Below are positions 16,850 to 27,469 of a stretch of 45,487 bases of DNA, piece by piece. Source of the stretch: Balneolaceae bacterium (lineage in GTDB: Bacteria > Bacteroidota > Rhodothermia > Balneolales > Balneolaceae). Positions within the stretch are counted from its first letter, which is position 1, and the number at the start of each line of letters is the position of its first letter. The position numbers were made by a program, and so were the translations under genes. A model generated the notes under the pieces. That model was not told where the DNA came from. It made no database searches and saw only the letters and a list, made by a program, of their open reading frames with translations. The DNA lies in contig PWWL01000350.1 in NCBI GenBank assembly GCA_003561515.1, positions 1 through 45,487 on the forward strand. Direction: 5' to 3'.

Positions 16850-18343
16850 TCAGAGTGTGAAGTCATCTTCATCATCTTCAAAGCTGCCCATACCGCCGAG
16901 CATACTTCCGATCATATCTGTGTATGAGCGGGTATCATCCAGGTCATCTTTTCCAAGCTTCGAATTTTGATGAAGGGCTTCAACCACGAGGTCCATTAAC
17001 GCATAGGTATCATCGGATGAGTTATCGGCAAAATTCTTCACTACATCGCTTAAACCAGATACTGAATCGAGTCGTGATCTATATTCTTTATCACTGATCA
17101 GGTCTGGCAGATCAAGGCTGTTTCCTGCTGCGAACCAATCAAGAGTGTCCTGATAATCGCCCCTCTCTTCATCGGCCAATCTCATACCGGGATCGGGAAA
17201 AACCGATTTGAAGGTATTATTAATAGCTTTACCGATGATGTGCTTGGCCACATTCACCGCTCCTTCCTGCTCGCCTTCGTATACCAGTTCGAGCTTTCCG
17301 GTGAGCGCCGGAACCATGTGATAGAAGTCGGTAATCCTGAGAGTGGTTTCTTTTTCATTGTTGTGAACGGCCCTGCGTTCGGCTGCAGAAATAATTTGCT
17401 CCATTGCAGTGATGGTCATCCGGGTCGATACGCCACTCTTTTGATCTATGTATTCGCTGCTCCTCGCTTCAAATGCAACATTCTCAAGTATGGTTCGGTA
17501 GATCTCCGGGACGTGGACTTTTACAAGCCCGTTCCGGTCGCTCCAGGCTTCCTGACGCGTAATTTCCTTGGCTATACCAACTTCACGGGGATAATGGGTA
17601 ATAATTTGTGAGTCGATCCTGTCTTTCAGCGGTGTTATGATATTACCCCGGTTGGTGTAGTCCTCAGGGTTTGCCGAAAATGCCATGGAAACGTCGAGCG
17701 GAATTCGAACATTGAATCCCCGAATCTGAATATCTCTTTCCTGCATAATGTTTAGCAGCGCAACCTGAATTCTGGGCTGCAGGTCGGGGAGCTCATTGAT
17801 CACAAATATCCCGCGGTTTGTTCGCGGTATCAGCCCGTAGTTGATAACGTCTTCATCGGCAAGAGATAGTCTTTTCGATGCTGCTTTAATGGGGTCGATA
17901 TCGCCGATAATATCGGCAACGGTTGTGTCGGGCGTGGCAAGCTTTTCCCCGTATCTTTTGTCCCTGCCAACCCATTCAATGGGAGTCTTGTCTCCCATTT
18001 CATCAATGATTGTTTTTGCGTACTTCGAAAGCGGATGTAGTGGATCATCATTAATTTCAGATCCTTTCACGATTGGCATCTCTTCATCCAGAAACCGGGT
18101 CAGCATTCTTAGGATCCGCGTTTTTGCCTGCCCTCGCAGGCCCAGCAGAATCACATCATGGCGTGCCAGTATGGAATTCTGAATTTGAGGAATTACTGTT
18201 TTTTCATAACCGAGTATGCCCGGGAACAGATCTTCTCCTTTCTGCATTGCGCGGATGAGATTTTCCCTCATCTCTTCTTTTACCGAACGAGATACCCATC
18301 CGCTTTTTTTCAGTTCACCAAGTGTACTAATCTGTTTGCCCAT
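16850..18343 (-). CDS. MoxR / magnesium-chelatase-like AAA+ ATPase
   Basis: The start at 18343 (MGKQISTLGELKKSGW) gives a 497-residue protein. Homologues of this type begin at the same 'TLGELKKSG' block, although the frame is open upstream to 18523. The Walker A is GLRGQAKT (residues 68-75), Walker B is IFVINELPDL, and a sensor segment is SMAFSANPEDY, followed by a helical lid and a long acidic C-terminal tail (DDEDDFTL). This group acts with a von Willebrand factor A (VWA) protein in Mg-chelatase-like or MoxR-type remodelling, but no VWA gene is adjacent here. The role is therefore unknown, probably a chaperone-like ATPase. pabB lies 222 bp upstream on the same strand. Confidence 0.85.
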   Translation of the reverse strand: MGKQISTLGELKKSGWVSRSVKEEMRENLIRAMQKGEDLFPGILGYEKTVIPQIQNSILARHDVILLGLRGQAKTRILRMLTRFLDEEMPIVKGSEINDDPLHPLSKYAKTIIDEMGDKTPIEWVGRDKRYGEKLATPDTTVADIIGDIDPIKAASKRLSLADEDVINYGLIPRTNRGIFVINELPDLQPRIQVALLNIMQERDIQIRGFNVRIPLDVSMAFSANPEDYTNRGNIITPLKDRIDSQIITHYPREVGIAKEITRQEAWSDRNGLVKVHVPEIYRTILENVAFEARSSEYIDQKSGVSTRMTITAMEQIISAAERRAVHNNEKETTLRITDFYHMVPALTGKLELVYEGEQEGAVNVAKHIIGKAINNTFKSVFPDPGMRLADEERGDYQDTLDWFAAGNSLDLPDLISDKEYRSRLDSVSGLSDVVKNFADNSSDDTYALMDLVVEALHQNSKLGKDDLDDTRSYTDMIGSMLGGMGSFEDDEDDFTL

Positions 18344-18565
18344 GGCTTTGTTTGGTTCATTTTCGTTGCACATTGATAACCGAATAACCCTGAGCTTCAT
18401 TTCATAAGAATTCAAGAAATTTGCAGACAAATGCTTTAAACATCGTGAGATCTTGTATGGTTGTTGCTTACCGTAAAAGCTAAAAACGCACTTACCGGAT
18501 GAAAAGAAGAGAGTAAAACCCAATGCCAGTGCGGCATAACCGGGACGTGTGCAAGCCTGAAAACT

Positions 18566-19855
18566 TTACACGTTATGGCCCGTGTTCTTTATTCTCGTGA
18601 GTGTCCTGCTCTTTATCAGCGTCTCATCCCATTCACTTTCAGCTATTGAATCGCTGGTAATAGCACCGCCTACCGGATACACAAGTTTTCCATCGCTGAT
18701 GATTGCAGATCTGATTACCACGTTAAAATCAAAGTTTCCCTCAGGATCGATATACCCAATCGCTCCGGAGTAGATCCCCCTTCTGTAGATTTCCAGCTCA
18801 TCTATGGCCTTCATAACCCGAATTTTGGGCGCACCCGTCATTGAGCCCATGGGGAAGCACGAACGAATTACATCAATAGGATCTGCGTTTTCAGCCACTT
18901 CGGCTTCAACCTTCGAAATGAGCTGGTGAACGGTTCCAAACGACTGTATATCAAACAATTTTGAGACCTTTACGGAACCTGGCTTTGAAACGACCGACAT
19001 ATCATGACGAACGAGGTCCACTATCATCAGGTTTTCAGCTTTGTTTTTTTCATTGAGCAAATCGCCTCGCAATCGCTGATCTTCTGCAGGATTTTCTGAC
19101 CTGGCTGATGTTCCTTTAATTGGTTCTGAAAGAATCCTATTTGCCGTTTTTTTTAAAAATCGCTCGGGCGACGCGCAACAAACTGAAAAATTGTGAGCAC
19201 TGATAAAGCTTCCGAATGGAACAGGATTTATCTCTCTCATTTTCTGGTAAAGGTGGTAAGGGGCCCCACGGAATGTACCCATCATCGGGTATGAATAATT
19301 TAGTTCATAGTACTCACCTTCAGCGATCCCGTGTTTGATGGTCTGTACATGTTTTATATACTCATCGCGCGCAACCATCGGGCTGAGCGAAATATCGACG
19401 TCTTCATCATTGTCATAGTTATGTACAGCCTCATTCCTCCATTTTTGTTCAGACCCATCTATTAGCCTCCACTCGCCATTCGCAGAATACCAAATAAACT
19501 CCGGCTGAATCAGGTAAAAGTCTGGGGCAGCGATGAGTCGTTTATTTTTCGATGTAAGTTTCTCACTGAAATTTTTTAGATCGTAACCCAGATATCCAAA
19601 CAGCCAGCCTCCGGTCTGTTTTCTGAACTCTCTGATCGCTTCCCATGGGTTCATTGTTACGTGTTTAGTCTCACCTTGCAGCTCAATGGTTACCCGGTTT
19701 TCATAACCGTAAATCTTACTTATGGGTTTGCATGCAAGATAGCTGCATTTGGAGGATGGATGAGCATAGTCTTGTGATTCGAGCAGAACCAGCTCTCTTT
19801 GTCTGGTTTCCTGAACAAGTGTATCGGGGCTGCCGCTGCTGTATGAATGCTTCAT
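18566..19855 (-). CDS. pabB: Aminodeoxychorismate synthase component I
   Basis: The 429-residue chorismate-utilising enzyme joins chorismate and ammonia to 4-amino-4-deoxychorismate for folate synthesis. The C-terminal chorismate-binding domain has EPIKGTSAR, LMIVDLVRHDMS, FGTVHQLIS, GSMTGAPKIRVM and YRRGIYSGAIGYI. The PIKGT motif carries the Lys typical of PabB; anthranilate synthase TrpE has Ala (PIAGT) there, so PabB is preferred. The N-terminal TrpE-like beta domain is present but shorter than in E. coli PabB (453 residues). The glutamine amidotransferase partner (PabA) and the lyase (PabC) are not in the window. It is divergent from pyrD, with a 97-bp spacer. Confidence 0.88.
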   Translation of the reverse strand: MKHSYSSGSPDTLVQETRQRELVLLESQDYAHPSSKCSYLACKPISKIYGYENRVTIELQGETKHVTMNPWEAIREFRKQTGGWLFGYLGYDLKNFSEKLTSKNKRLIAAPDFYLIQPEFIWYSANGEWRLIDGSEQKWRNEAVHNYDNDEDVDISLSPMVARDEYIKHVQTIKHGIAEGEYYELNYSYPMMGTFRGAPYHLYQKMREINPVPFGSFISAHNFSVCCASPERFLKKTANRILSEPIKGTSARSENPAEDQRLRGDLLNEKNKAENLMIVDLVRHDMSVVSKPGSVKVSKLFDIQSFGTVHQLISKVEAEVAENADPIDVIRSCFPMGSMTGAPKIRVMKAIDELEIYRRGIYSGAIGYIDPEGNFDFNVVIRSAIISDGKLVYPVGGAITSDSIAESEWDETLIKSRTLTRIKNTGHNV

Positions 19856-19952
19856 GGAGTTATAATACGAGAAATCAGAAAGCTTTTTTATGATGTTTCA
19901 ATACTGCCGAATAGCTCTTAACTTATCATAAACCTATACTAACGGATTCATT

Positions 19953-21041
19953 GTGTATAAACTTCTGGCAAGGCCGCTGCTATTCCGGCTCACTTCCGAC
20001 TATGCTCATGAAATAGCTATTAGAACAGCAAAATCGTTCAGCAACAGTCCATGGATTCTGAATACAATCGGTACACTTTACTCCTATTCGGATCCCTCAC
20101 TAAAACAAAAAATATGGGGTTTGGAGTTCAAAAACCCTATCGGCCTTGCTGCCGGTTTCGACAAAAATGCCTCCATAACCCCGATCATGGAAAAAGTCGG
20201 GTTTGGGTTTATTGAGATTGGAAGCGTAACGGCACTGCCATCTACCGGAAATCCGAAACCGCGTTCTTTTAGGCTGCCAAAAGACCAATCTCTCGTAAAC
20301 AGAATGGGGCTTAATAACGATGGAGCACAAACCATCTCGAGACGGACCAGAAAGCTAACTCCGGGAGTCCCTTTGGGAATTAATATTGCCAAAACTCACA
20401 ATCCGGGTATCCTCGGCGATGATGCAATTCTCGATTATAAAACGAGTTTCGACCTGGTAAAAGACTTTGCAGACTACATCACAATCAATATATCGTGTCC
20501 CAACACTTCAGAGGGGAAAACATTTGAGGATCCCGAAATACTCAACAAGCTGCTTGAAACGCTTGAGGTTAATAAGGATTCAAGCCTTCCCCCGGTTTTG
20601 GTAAAACTCTCTGTAGACCTTGACGATCAGCAGCTTGAGGAGCTGCTCGCAGTGAGTGAAAGCCACAACGTTAGCGGTTATGTTGCTACGAATACATCAT
20701 CGAGGCGGGAAAACTTAACGACTCCTCAAAGAAAACTAGACGCAATCGGCAGAGGCGGACTGAGCGGAAAAGCGATTGCCAAAAAAAGTACCGGTATCAT
20801 CGAGAAGATATCAGAGCTGACCAAGCGGGAAAAGACGATAATCGGAGTAGGCGGAATTAGTTCAGCACAGGACGCCATTGATAAAATAAGGGCAGGTGCC
20901 GACTTGCTTCAGATCTACACTGCGCTCGTTTATGAAGGCCCGGGAGTGGTTAAGCGCATCAATCGGGAGCTGACTGAATACATGAAGCTGAAGGGGCTGA
21001 GCCACGTTTATCAGATTCGAAGCACTATGTCTCAATCCTGA
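19953..21041 (+). CDS. pyrD: Dihydroorotate dehydrogenase, class 2-like
   Basis: The 362-residue FMN enzyme oxidises dihydroorotate to orotate in pyrimidine synthesis. The start codon is GTG at 19953. The N-terminal helical extension (MYKLLARPLLFRLTSDYAHE) is that of class 2, membrane-associated, quinone-dependent enzymes. FMN and substrate segments include GLAAGFDKNA, EIGSVTALPSTGNPKPRSFRLP, NRMGLNNDGA and GVGGISSAQDAIDKIRAGADLLQIYT. The active-base loop reads NISCPNTSEGK with Cys182 where class 2 normally has Ser; Cys at this position is the class 1 state. The 3' end overlaps the convergent TPR lipoprotein gene by 17 bp. Confidence 0.93.
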   Translation: MYKLLARPLLFRLTSDYAHEIAIRTAKSFSNSPWILNTIGTLYSYSDPSLKQKIWGLEFKNPIGLAAGFDKNASITPIMEKVGFGFIEIGSVTALPSTGNPKPRSFRLPKDQSLVNRMGLNNDGAQTISRRTRKLTPGVPLGINIAKTHNPGILGDDAILDYKTSFDLVKDFADYITINISCPNTSEGKTFEDPEILNKLLETLEVNKDSSLPPVLVKLSVDLDDQQLEELLAVSESHNVSGYVATNTSSRRENLTTPQRKLDAIGRGGLSGKAIAKKSTGIIEKISELTKREKTIIGVGGISSAQDAIDKIRAGADLLQIYTALVYEGPGVVKRINRELTEYMKLKGLSHVYQIRSTMSQS

Positions 21042-23781
21042 ACGTGACACTGCAGGTCAAAGGTGTATCTCCGTCGAATGGCTGGAAACTTAGAAATCTC
21101 TGAATCGCTTCCTCTACGGTCTCAGGAATTCCTGTTCTGTCCATAGTGCTTATCTGTTCAAAGCTCTCAACCGAACCGTCAGTGTTTACTGTAATATGAT
21201 AGGTTATCTCACTCCTTATTTCTGCTTCGCGCGCCCAATCGGGATATCGAACATACTGCATGATTTGATCGGGGCCACTTCCTGCTTGAGGACGGAGCCC
21301 TGCTTCGCTGCAGGTTAGCAAATCGGGTGCGGGGTCGCGCGGCATGAGTTCCTCAGGAAAGCGTTCTATCTGATCCACAGCATACTCGGGTGGATCTTCA
21401 GGCTTTCGAATAGTTTCTCTAAGCACCCTAACAGCGGGAATCACTGAAGCTGAAGCATAATATGTTTCAATCTGCTCCAGCACTGATCGAGTGCTATCCC
21501 ACCACGCTCCCTCGAATGGAAAATCTTCTAACAGCGGTTGTGAAACAGCTGCGGAGTCCAAAAGTGCCTGCCATGTTTCTCTCTCTTCAGGAGTTGCGTC
21601 TATATCACTAAGCAGCATCCCAATGGAATCCTGCAGGGCCCGAAAATCCTTATCTGCAAGTTCCCGAATATTTCTATCGTGTACCCATTCGGAGAGTATG
21701 GACGGGTTTTCCGATTCATAAATTGCTGCTTCCATGTATTTGCGGGCAGCCTCGTACAAAATTCTCGAACTTTGCTCTTCACCCGAAGCTTCATTGGCCA
21801 GCATTCGAAGCTCACCCGCCTTTTTGGCCGGGTGCCGCTCATGCTCAGAGTCCATAATTTGCTGATATCTTTCTTCTGTTGGTACAAAAGTATCGCTATC
21901 AGGAGGTGTAAAAGCTATATCTAAACGAGAAGCTATTCGCTCGGTATAGATCGACTCCGGCCAATCTGCCATGAGTTTCTCAGCCCAGTATTCTGCTCTT
22001 GACCGGTTGTTACTAAGCAGTTCAAGATCGGCAAGACTGAACAGAGATCGTGAGGTTAGCTCTGTATTCAGTCCACTCTCAACCACACTTTCATAATAGT
22101 AGCTGGCACTATCAGGCATATTTAGCGAAAGCATAAAAAGATTGGCAAGGCGATATTCAAAGTCTTCTCGCTCTTTTCTGAGTTTGTGATTTTCCTCATC
22201 ATCAAACGGAATTTCAGAAAGGTCTGGATACAAAGACACTGCGCCCGTGGCGGCAGACGCTTGGATTTCATCCTCGACGGTCGAATCATTGCTAAGCACA
22301 ATCTGATCGAACCTGCTGCCCGAAACGGCGGCACGGCGCCTCCAATTGTCAGCAAGCGGCCTGTCACCCCATATCGCCTGGAACTGTAACGAAGCATCGT
22401 TAAGCATCGCCCTGTTTCTGACATTTAAAAATCCATGCTCGGTTCCCTCTGCCGCCTCAATTACGTCGTCGGCATCGGCCGGCAGTTCAGCTGTTGTTCT
22501 CCCGGCTATGCGCTGCTGTTCGGCGTTCAGTCGCTGCTGTTCCACGAGCATCTGTTCTTGAAGCTGCTGTATAAAAATTTCCAGGTCCTCTGCACTCAAA
22601 TCAGCCAGATGCAACAGGCTGTCTGCTCTTTGAATTCTATTTTTCAGCGAGGCATATTCACCGAATGAGGCAGCAAGTTCGGCGGCATTAAAATAATCCG
22701 TAAGCAATGTGGGATCTACCCTCAAGGAAGCCGCTGAATCGAAGTAGGCAGCTGCCATTGCAAAATTCGCAAAATCGTCCCTGTAAATTTCTCCTATTCC
22801 AAAATAGGTTCTTGCTTTTGTAAAATTATCGGGTGCTTCGAAGCGATCTCTGAGAAGGTTTGTGTACAAGTTCAGCGCGTGCTCACTATCACCCATTATT
22901 TGATGCGTTAGAGCAAGCTCAAACCTCATCTGTACATGGTGATTGATGTATGTATCGTCTCGGCTGAGTCTTCTGTAGAGCTGTAAGGCAGTCTCATAAT
23001 TCCCGGTACTTCGTGCCATTTCAGCCTGTTTTCTTAGAGCATTAAATTCAAGATCGAAAGATGACCTGATATTTGCTGCGATTCGATAGGCTGCCAGAGC
23101 CTGTGCAGGATTATCCTGCTGTTCAAGCACCTGACCGTGTAAGAAATACGCACGAGCCTGTTTTTCTCTATCTGCCAGTGAATCCGAAGCAAGATATAGA
23201 TACTCGGATGCAGTAGACCAGTTGCGCTGTTTCACATAGAGTTGAGCCAAAAGTGCGTGTACCTCGGCTTGCAAATTCACGTCCCAATCTTCCACATATC
23301 CGGTTTCAATCTCAAGAAAGCGGATACCTTCTTCAATCGACTCCATTTCAAGGTAGGTCAGTCCCTGCCATAAAATAGCTTCCTGAACCTGATATCCCTG
23401 AGCCACGGTCTGTAGTTCCTGAAATTTCTCAAGAGCTGAGAAATATTCTCCCCTGTAATAGTACGACTTGCCAATTAGGAATATGGCCGGATTTACATAT
23501 TTCGAATTCTCATGATTTCGCAGAATGGATGCACCGCGCTCAATGGCTTCGGCAAATTGATCGTAACCTGCATTAGAAGGACTTTTGTGAATGCGAACAG
23601 GCAGCAGCGGATTTATTTCAGGTGTTTGCCGCTCATTCAGCCTCAGCCCTTCGTCGAAATACTGTTTGGCATTGTAAAAGGTATTGTAGTAGGCTGTGAA
23701 GTTATACCATCCCTGCTTCAGAGGACCGGCGCACCCCGCTAAAAAAAAGACGGCTAATAATATGTAGAGATATCTGTACAC
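21025..23781 (-). CDS. TPR lipoprotein with C-terminal TonB-C-like domain (SprE/PorW-like)
   Basis: The 918-residue protein is predicted to start at GTG (23781). This start puts the lipoprotein signal YRYLYILLAVFFLAGC directly at the N-terminus and leaves 34 bp after the pyk stop; the open frame runs further back, into pyk. Many tetratricopeptide-like repeats follow (about residues 90-360, for example YYRGEYFSALEKFQELQ, EQQDNPAQALAAYRIAA, FGIGEIYRDD). The last 80 residues resemble a TonB C-terminal domain: VRYPDWAREAEIRSEITYHI, then NTDGSVE, EAIQRFLSFQPFDG and VTFRIE. The early segment GWYNFTAYYNTFYNAKQYFDEG recalls the SprE/PorW lipoprotein of the type IX secretion/gliding system; this is an inference. 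It follows pyk on the same strand. Confidence 0.8.
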   Translation of the reverse strand: MYRYLYILLAVFFLAGCAGPLKQGWYNFTAYYNTFYNAKQYFDEGLRLNERQTPEINPLLPVRIHKSPSNAGYDQFAEAIERGASILRNHENSKYVNPAIFLIGKSYYYRGEYFSALEKFQELQTVAQGYQVQEAILWQGLTYLEMESIEEGIRFLEIETGYVEDWDVNLQAEVHALLAQLYVKQRNWSTASEYLYLASDSLADREKQARAYFLHGQVLEQQDNPAQALAAYRIAANIRSSFDLEFNALRKQAEMARSTGNYETALQLYRRLSRDDTYINHHVQMRFELALTHQIMGDSEHALNLYTNLLRDRFEAPDNFTKARTYFGIGEIYRDDFANFAMAAAYFDSAASLRVDPTLLTDYFNAAELAASFGEYASLKNRIQRADSLLHLADLSAEDLEIFIQQLQEQMLVEQQRLNAEQQRIAGRTTAELPADADDVIEAAEGTEHGFLNVRNRAMLNDASLQFQAIWGDRPLADNWRRRAAVSGSRFDQIVLSNDSTVEDEIQASAATGAVSLYPDLSEIPFDDEENHKLRKEREDFEYRLANLFMLSLNMPDSASYYYESVVESGLNTELTSRSLFSLADLELLSNNRSRAEYWAEKLMADWPESIYTERIASRLDIAFTPPDSDTFVPTEERYQQIMDSEHERHPAKKAGELRMLANEASGEEQSSRILYEAARKYMEAAIYESENPSILSEWVHDRNIRELADKDFRALQDSIGMLLSDIDATPEERETWQALLDSAAVSQPLLEDFPFEGAWWDSTRSVLEQIETYYASASVIPAVRVLRETIRKPEDPPEYAVDQIERFPEELMPRDPAPDLLTCSEAGLRPQAGSGPDQIMQYVRYPDWAREAEIRSEITYHITVNTDGSVESFEQISTMDRTGIPETVEEAIQRFLSFQPFDGDTPLTCSVTFRIET

Positions 23782-23815
23782 AATTTCTTTAACGCCGGCA
23801 CTCAGATTAGCGTAT

Positions 23816-25255
<1,440 letters not shown>

Positions 25256-25404
25256 AAATATGTGTTTGGTATGTAATTTTTTTTTTAAATAGTATGCTGG
25301 TATTCAGAATGTAAACAATTATCAGCCTACATAGATGTTATATTTATTGAATCAAAAGAAATGAAAATGCGAGATATTTGCTTATTTGAATAAAAGATAA
25401 CTTT

Positions 25405-26835
25405 ATGGACGCGTATCTGAAATATTTACTGCTATTTTTTCTGCTCGCTGGCACTGTCTTAACCACAGGCTGTGTACGAACTGCGAACCCGGATGTAGAA
25501 AGAGGTTCCCTTTTTCAGTTTCGTGACGGGTATCCCGAGTTGCGAACATCGTCCATCGGACTTCTGAGCCCTACTGATGAAGCACTGATCAATGTCACAT
25601 CCGATATCGTTCTTGGAAGCCTTATATATACTACTTCCGATGACTCTGATATAAGGAATGCCCGAATCAACCTGGAAATCAGGATTCTCGAAATAGACGG
25701 CGATTTTACGCAAACTGTGAGAAAATCATTTAATATTGAACACGAATTTGAAGGCAGTTACATCAGCCAGGAAGTGTTCACGCATGAAGAAATTATTACG
25801 GTTAAACCGGGCACATTCGAAGTTGAGGTTACGGTTCAGGATCAAACTTCGGGCAGAGCCTCTCAAAGAAAATCGACCGCAACAATCCCAGACCCCGATC
25901 GCCCGGAAATAAACCTGACCACAGTCAGACTTCTTGGTAAAAACGTCGGTGCCCCTGAGGATCCCTTTTTCCCAATCACAACGTACACAGTACCATCGAT
26001 TCTGGACAGTCTGCAGTTTGAATTCCAGGTCACCAACAACGACATGGACGATCCGCTTACTGTGGAAACAAGGTTGCTTAAGTTTCCTGCCGACACAACT
26101 CCGGCGCGTCCCATGAATTTTAATAATTACAGCCCCTCATCAATGCCCTATGTAGGTGTAGATATGCGCCGGCCAGACATCATCGACAGCAATACACGGC
26201 GACTGGATCAGCCCGGCAGCGTTCTCATCGAATTCAAATATCCACTGCTCGAGCGGGGCACTTATCGTTTTGAGGTAGAAACCACAGATTCCGACGGCGA
26301 AACACTATACAGGGCCCGCGACTTCTCTGTAATGAGTGAAAATTATCCCAGTATTCTAACTGCCAGAGAACTTGCTGAACCCCTGATCTACCTGATGGAC
26401 CGCCGGGATCATGAACAAATGATGGAAATAGAAGATCCGGAGGAGTTAAAAGAGGCAATTGACAGATTCTGGTTATCCAACATCGGTAATATGAATCAGG
26501 CACGCTCGGTTATCAATCTTTATTACGAGCGAGTGGAACAGGCAAATAAGCAATTCACAAATTTCAAGGAGGGCTGGAAAACCGATCTCGGTATGATGTA
26601 CATTCTTTTTGGCCCGCCCTGGTATGTAGATCGCTACTTGAATACCATGCAGTGGTCTTATTCGTACGACAGAAACGACCCAAGGTATAATTACACCTTC
26701 GAAAGGCCAAACTTAAGAAATGAATTTTTTCCGTTCGACAATTACCTGCTCCAGAGAAATCAGGCATATTTCAATATTCAGTATCGTCAGATTCAGCTCT
26801 GGCTAACCGGCGGAATACTGACAACACGCATTTAA
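25405..26835 (+). CDS. GWxTD domain-containing lipoprotein
   Basis: The 476-residue protein begins with a hydrophobic leader and lipobox (VLTTGC). The middle is beta-rich and Ig-like, with alternating hydrophobic strands about 60-300. The C-terminal domain carries the GWxTD motif as GWKTDLGMMYILFGPPWYVD, followed by aromatic and acidic residues (MQWSYSYDRNDPRYN). GWxTD proteins occur mainly in Bacteroidota, Balneolota and related phyla; their function is unknown. The protein is probably periplasmic or outer-membrane associated. The gene is monocistronic, and the next gene, a receiver protein, begins 180 bp downstream. Confidence 0.88.
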   Translation: MDAYLKYLLLFFLLAGTVLTTGCVRTANPDVERGSLFQFRDGYPELRTSSIGLLSPTDEALINVTSDIVLGSLIYTTSDDSDIRNARINLEIRILEIDGDFTQTVRKSFNIEHEFEGSYISQEVFTHEEIITVKPGTFEVEVTVQDQTSGRASQRKSTATIPDPDRPEINLTTVRLLGKNVGAPEDPFFPITTYTVPSILDSLQFEFQVTNNDMDDPLTVETRLLKFPADTTPARPMNFNNYSPSSMPYVGVDMRRPDIIDSNTRRLDQPGSVLIEFKYPLLERGTYRFEVETTDSDGETLYRARDFSVMSENYPSILTARELAEPLIYLMDRRDHEQMMEIEDPEELKEAIDRFWLSNIGNMNQARSVINLYYERVEQANKQFTNFKEGWKTDLGMMYILFGPPWYVDRYLNTMQWSYSYDRNDPRYNYTFERPNLRNEFFPFDNYLLQRNQAYFNIQYRQIQLWLTGGILTTRI

Positions 26836-27014
26836 AACTGTACACTGTGCAGAATTATTCATCAGCAAGCTTAGACTGAACGTAATCAAAGGGGTTGATT
26901 ATCGCTTCATGAAGCAAAAGCGCTAACCAGTGAAAATTTTTCAACCTCATTTTTAGGGATTTCACTATTTTGTGTTAGCTTAACCCGGATAGAACCGAAA
27001 ATAAAACATCACGA

Positions 27015-27395
27015 ATGTCTGAGACGAAAAAGGTACTGATCGTGGAGGATGATCTCATTCTGAATCTTCTCTACGAAAGCTACATGGAAAAACTTGGCTT
27101 TGAAACTGAAGGAGAGCTTGTTTACGGAAAAACTGCTATTGAAATGGCCAGAAAGGTAGAACCTGACCTGATTCTGATGGACATTTCACTTGAGGGCGAC
27201 ATGGATGGAATAGAAGCGATGCTAGAAATTCGAAAGTTCTCATCTGTGCCCGTAGTGTACATCACCGGAAACTCCGACAAAGCACATCAGGAACGTGCTA
27301 AGAGCACCAACTACACCGATTACTTAGTTAAACCGATTGAGTTCAATGAACTCAAGGCATGCCTGATAAAAGCTCGCATCGTTGATGCAGACTAA
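27015..27395 (+). CDS. Stand-alone response regulator receiver protein
   Basis: The 126-residue protein consists of one REC domain: the acidic pair EDD (residues 11-13), phospho-acceptor Asp56 in LILMDISLEG, Thr in VVYITGNSDK and Lys in DYLVKPIE. There is no output domain, so it must act by protein-protein contact, as CheY- or Spo0F-like proteins do. There is no partner kinase in the immediate neighbourhood; the HK/OmpR pair at 29.6-32.0 kb is separated from it by the M1 peptidase. It ends at a good terminator at 27412. The receiver has an extra GDMDG insert after the phospho-acceptor, typical of a subgroup of these proteins. Confidence 0.9.
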   Translation: MSETKKVLIVEDDLILNLLYESYMEKLGFETEGELVYGKTAIEMARKVEPDLILMDISLEGDMDGIEAMLEIRKFSSVPVVYITGNSDKAHQERAKSTNYTDYLVKPIEFNELKACLIKARIVDAD

Positions 27396-27411
27396 AACGA
27401 AGGCTTTTCAT

Positions 27412-27448
27412 AAGGCTTCTGTCCCATATCGGTCAGAAGCCTTTTTTA
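27412..27448 (+). terminator. Terminator of the receiver gene
   Basis: The stem AAGGCTTCTG (27412-27421) pairs with CAGAAGCCTT (27434-27443), followed by TTTTATTT. It has a perfect 10-bp stem and a 12-nt loop. It separates the receiver gene from the M1 peptidase gene starting 22 bp later. Confidence 0.88.
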
Positions 27449-27469
27449 TTTCACCCACTCCTTGAAATC

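Noticed and set aside
26904-26915. GCTTCATGAAGC palindrome before the receiver gene
   Set aside because: Only 12 bp, common by chance, and not followed by T residues; no support for an operator or terminator.
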